From: Patescibacteria group bacterium
GTDB taxonomy: Bacteria; Patescibacteriota; Microgenomatia; UBA1400; PJMF01
Direction: 5' to 3'
DNA length: 12,581 bases
NCBI GenBank assembly: GCA_018816485.1
Contig: JAHIVL010000063.1
Coordinates: forward strand, 1 to 12,581
The notes under the pieces: model-generated
Database searches by the model: none
Seen by the model: the letters and a program-made list of their open reading frames with translations, nothing else
Told to the model about the DNA's origin: nothing
Program-made: the position numbers and the translations under genes
In this document: piece by piece, positions 12,089 to 12,581 of the stretch
Numbering within the stretch: position 1 is the first letter of the stretch
Layout: the number at the start of each line of letters is the position of its first letter

Positions 12089-12471
12089 ACAGGCACCAAA
12101 CACCTAAGCTCTCTCATGCTGGAATAGTGTTCTATTGAAGGTCTAGATTCATCTACTTGATTTGATTCAATTAGCTTTTTAAATACACCTGGGACTTGCG
12201 AAAGATTATTGCCCCAGTCCTTTACTTTCTCCTGAACATATTCTCCGCCAAGAACTGTCATGGTAGGAAAATCAAAATTGTCTCCTGGATTAACTTGCAT
12301 ACAAGCAATGTACTTGTCTTTGGGTGGATTACCATAGATCAATCCATAAAACTTTCTTCCCTTCAGGGAATCTAAAACTAATTCAAGCTCATCAAAAGCC
12401 TTACTAGCACCTTTAACACCATCACTGGATTCTACATAATAAGCTAAAATATCGGGTAAAGTTTTTTTCAT
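12082..12471 (-). CDS. Small GyrI-like effector-binding-type protein
   Basis: This 129-residue protein looks like a stand-alone GyrI/AraC-effector-binding domain. It has RKFYGLIYGNPPKDKYIACM (strand, loop and strand of the ligand cup), then LGGEYVQEKVKDWGNNLSQV (strand and long helix). The C-terminal RPSIEHYSS and ELRCLVPVK resemble the usual conserved end, xxPxxExY and a strand finishing in PVK or PLK. Proteins of this fold bind small amphipathic or cationic molecules, and single-domain forms are known as integron-cassette proteins (Cass2). I assign the fold by pattern only. TTAGGG lies about 10 bases before the ATG as a weak ribosome binding site. The gene ends in dispersed-repeat copy 7. 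Confidence 0.5.
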   Translation of the reverse strand: MKKTLPDILAYYVESSDGVKGASKAFDELELVLDSLKGRKFYGLIYGNPPKDKYIACMQVNPGDNFDFPTMTVLGGEYVQEKVKDWGNNLSQVPGVFKKLIESNQVDESRPSIEHYSSMRELRCLVPVK

Positions 12472-12518
12472 GGTAGATCCCTAAATATAATTACTAATTG
12501 TATTTGAGACCCCCGATT

Positions 12519-12551
12519 GAACCGGGCAAGCGGTTTTCCCGCACACGGCTC
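12519..12551 (-). ncRNA. Group II intron domain V-like hairpin (intron remnant)
   Basis: On the minus strand a 33-base segment starts GAGCCGTGTGCGG, has a GAAA loop, and ends CCGGTTC. GAGCCG pairs with CGGTTC, and GCGG with CCGC. The AGC of the first stem and the GNRA-type loop are the invariant parts of domain V, the catalytic core of group II introns. Domain V is usually 34 bases with a two-base bulge; this copy looks one base short and imperfect near the bulge. The following GGGGGTC could begin domain VI. The bulk of any intron would lie beyond the window end. A chance resemblance is possible. Confidence 0.5.
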
Positions 12552-12581
12552 TCCTAAACGATTTTTACCAAGTATTGTATA

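Overview
The window is a strongly A+T-rich stretch of bacterial accessory DNA. Its short compact genes, frequent lack of Shine-Dalgarno sites and collection of toxin-antitoxin and Fic genes suggest a candidate-phyla (Patescibacteria-like) or similar reduced genome. That is inference: no rRNA or marker gene here settles the taxonomy. UGA, UAG and UAA all act as stops, so the genetic code looks standard.

Positions 1-2947 are housekeeping-like: the C-terminal part of an EamA/DMT transporter, a membrane-anchored coiled-coil protein, an FkbM-type methyltransferase convergent with it (stops share TTAA), and nadD divergent from fkbM. From about 2950 the DNA becomes a patchwork. It holds a gene tail cut by an IS21-family left end with a truncated istA, a truncated GNAT acetyltransferase, a BrnT/BrnA-like toxin-antitoxin pair, the left end of an IS1202-like element, further gene tails, a frameshifted membrane-protein gene, and a truncated histidine-kinase-type ATPase domain fused in frame to short tandem repeats. 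An intact recQ (6730-8493) follows.

From 8498 to the end all genes lie on the minus strand as separate units: a class II Fic protein, a second larger Fic protein, an RHH antitoxin with a RelE/ParE-type toxin (apparently frameshifted), and a small GyrI-like effector-binding-type protein. Just upstream of the last is a group II intron domain V-like hairpin.

The main unexplained structure is a dispersed repeat, core AAGGATGTTCGAACC followed by TATTTT, found seven times in the same orientation. It usually abuts the 3' end of a minus-strand accessory gene and three times supplies that gene's TAG stop. In two places it is one end of a composite element of about 210 bases. The other end carries GGCCAGAGGGAATCTAC, and the interior carries a conserved ACCTATCGACCCCATAAAA and a terminator-like hairpin whose stem sequence differs between copies while pairing is kept. 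The layout (promoter, accessory gene, repeat, next unit) resembles a gene-cassette array, but no integrase and no canonical attC site is visible.

Several genes have a -10 hexamer only 6-9 bases before the ATG and no Shine-Dalgarno, which suggests leaderless mRNAs. Both fic genes also have an inverted repeat flanking the -35 box, as expected for autoregulation.
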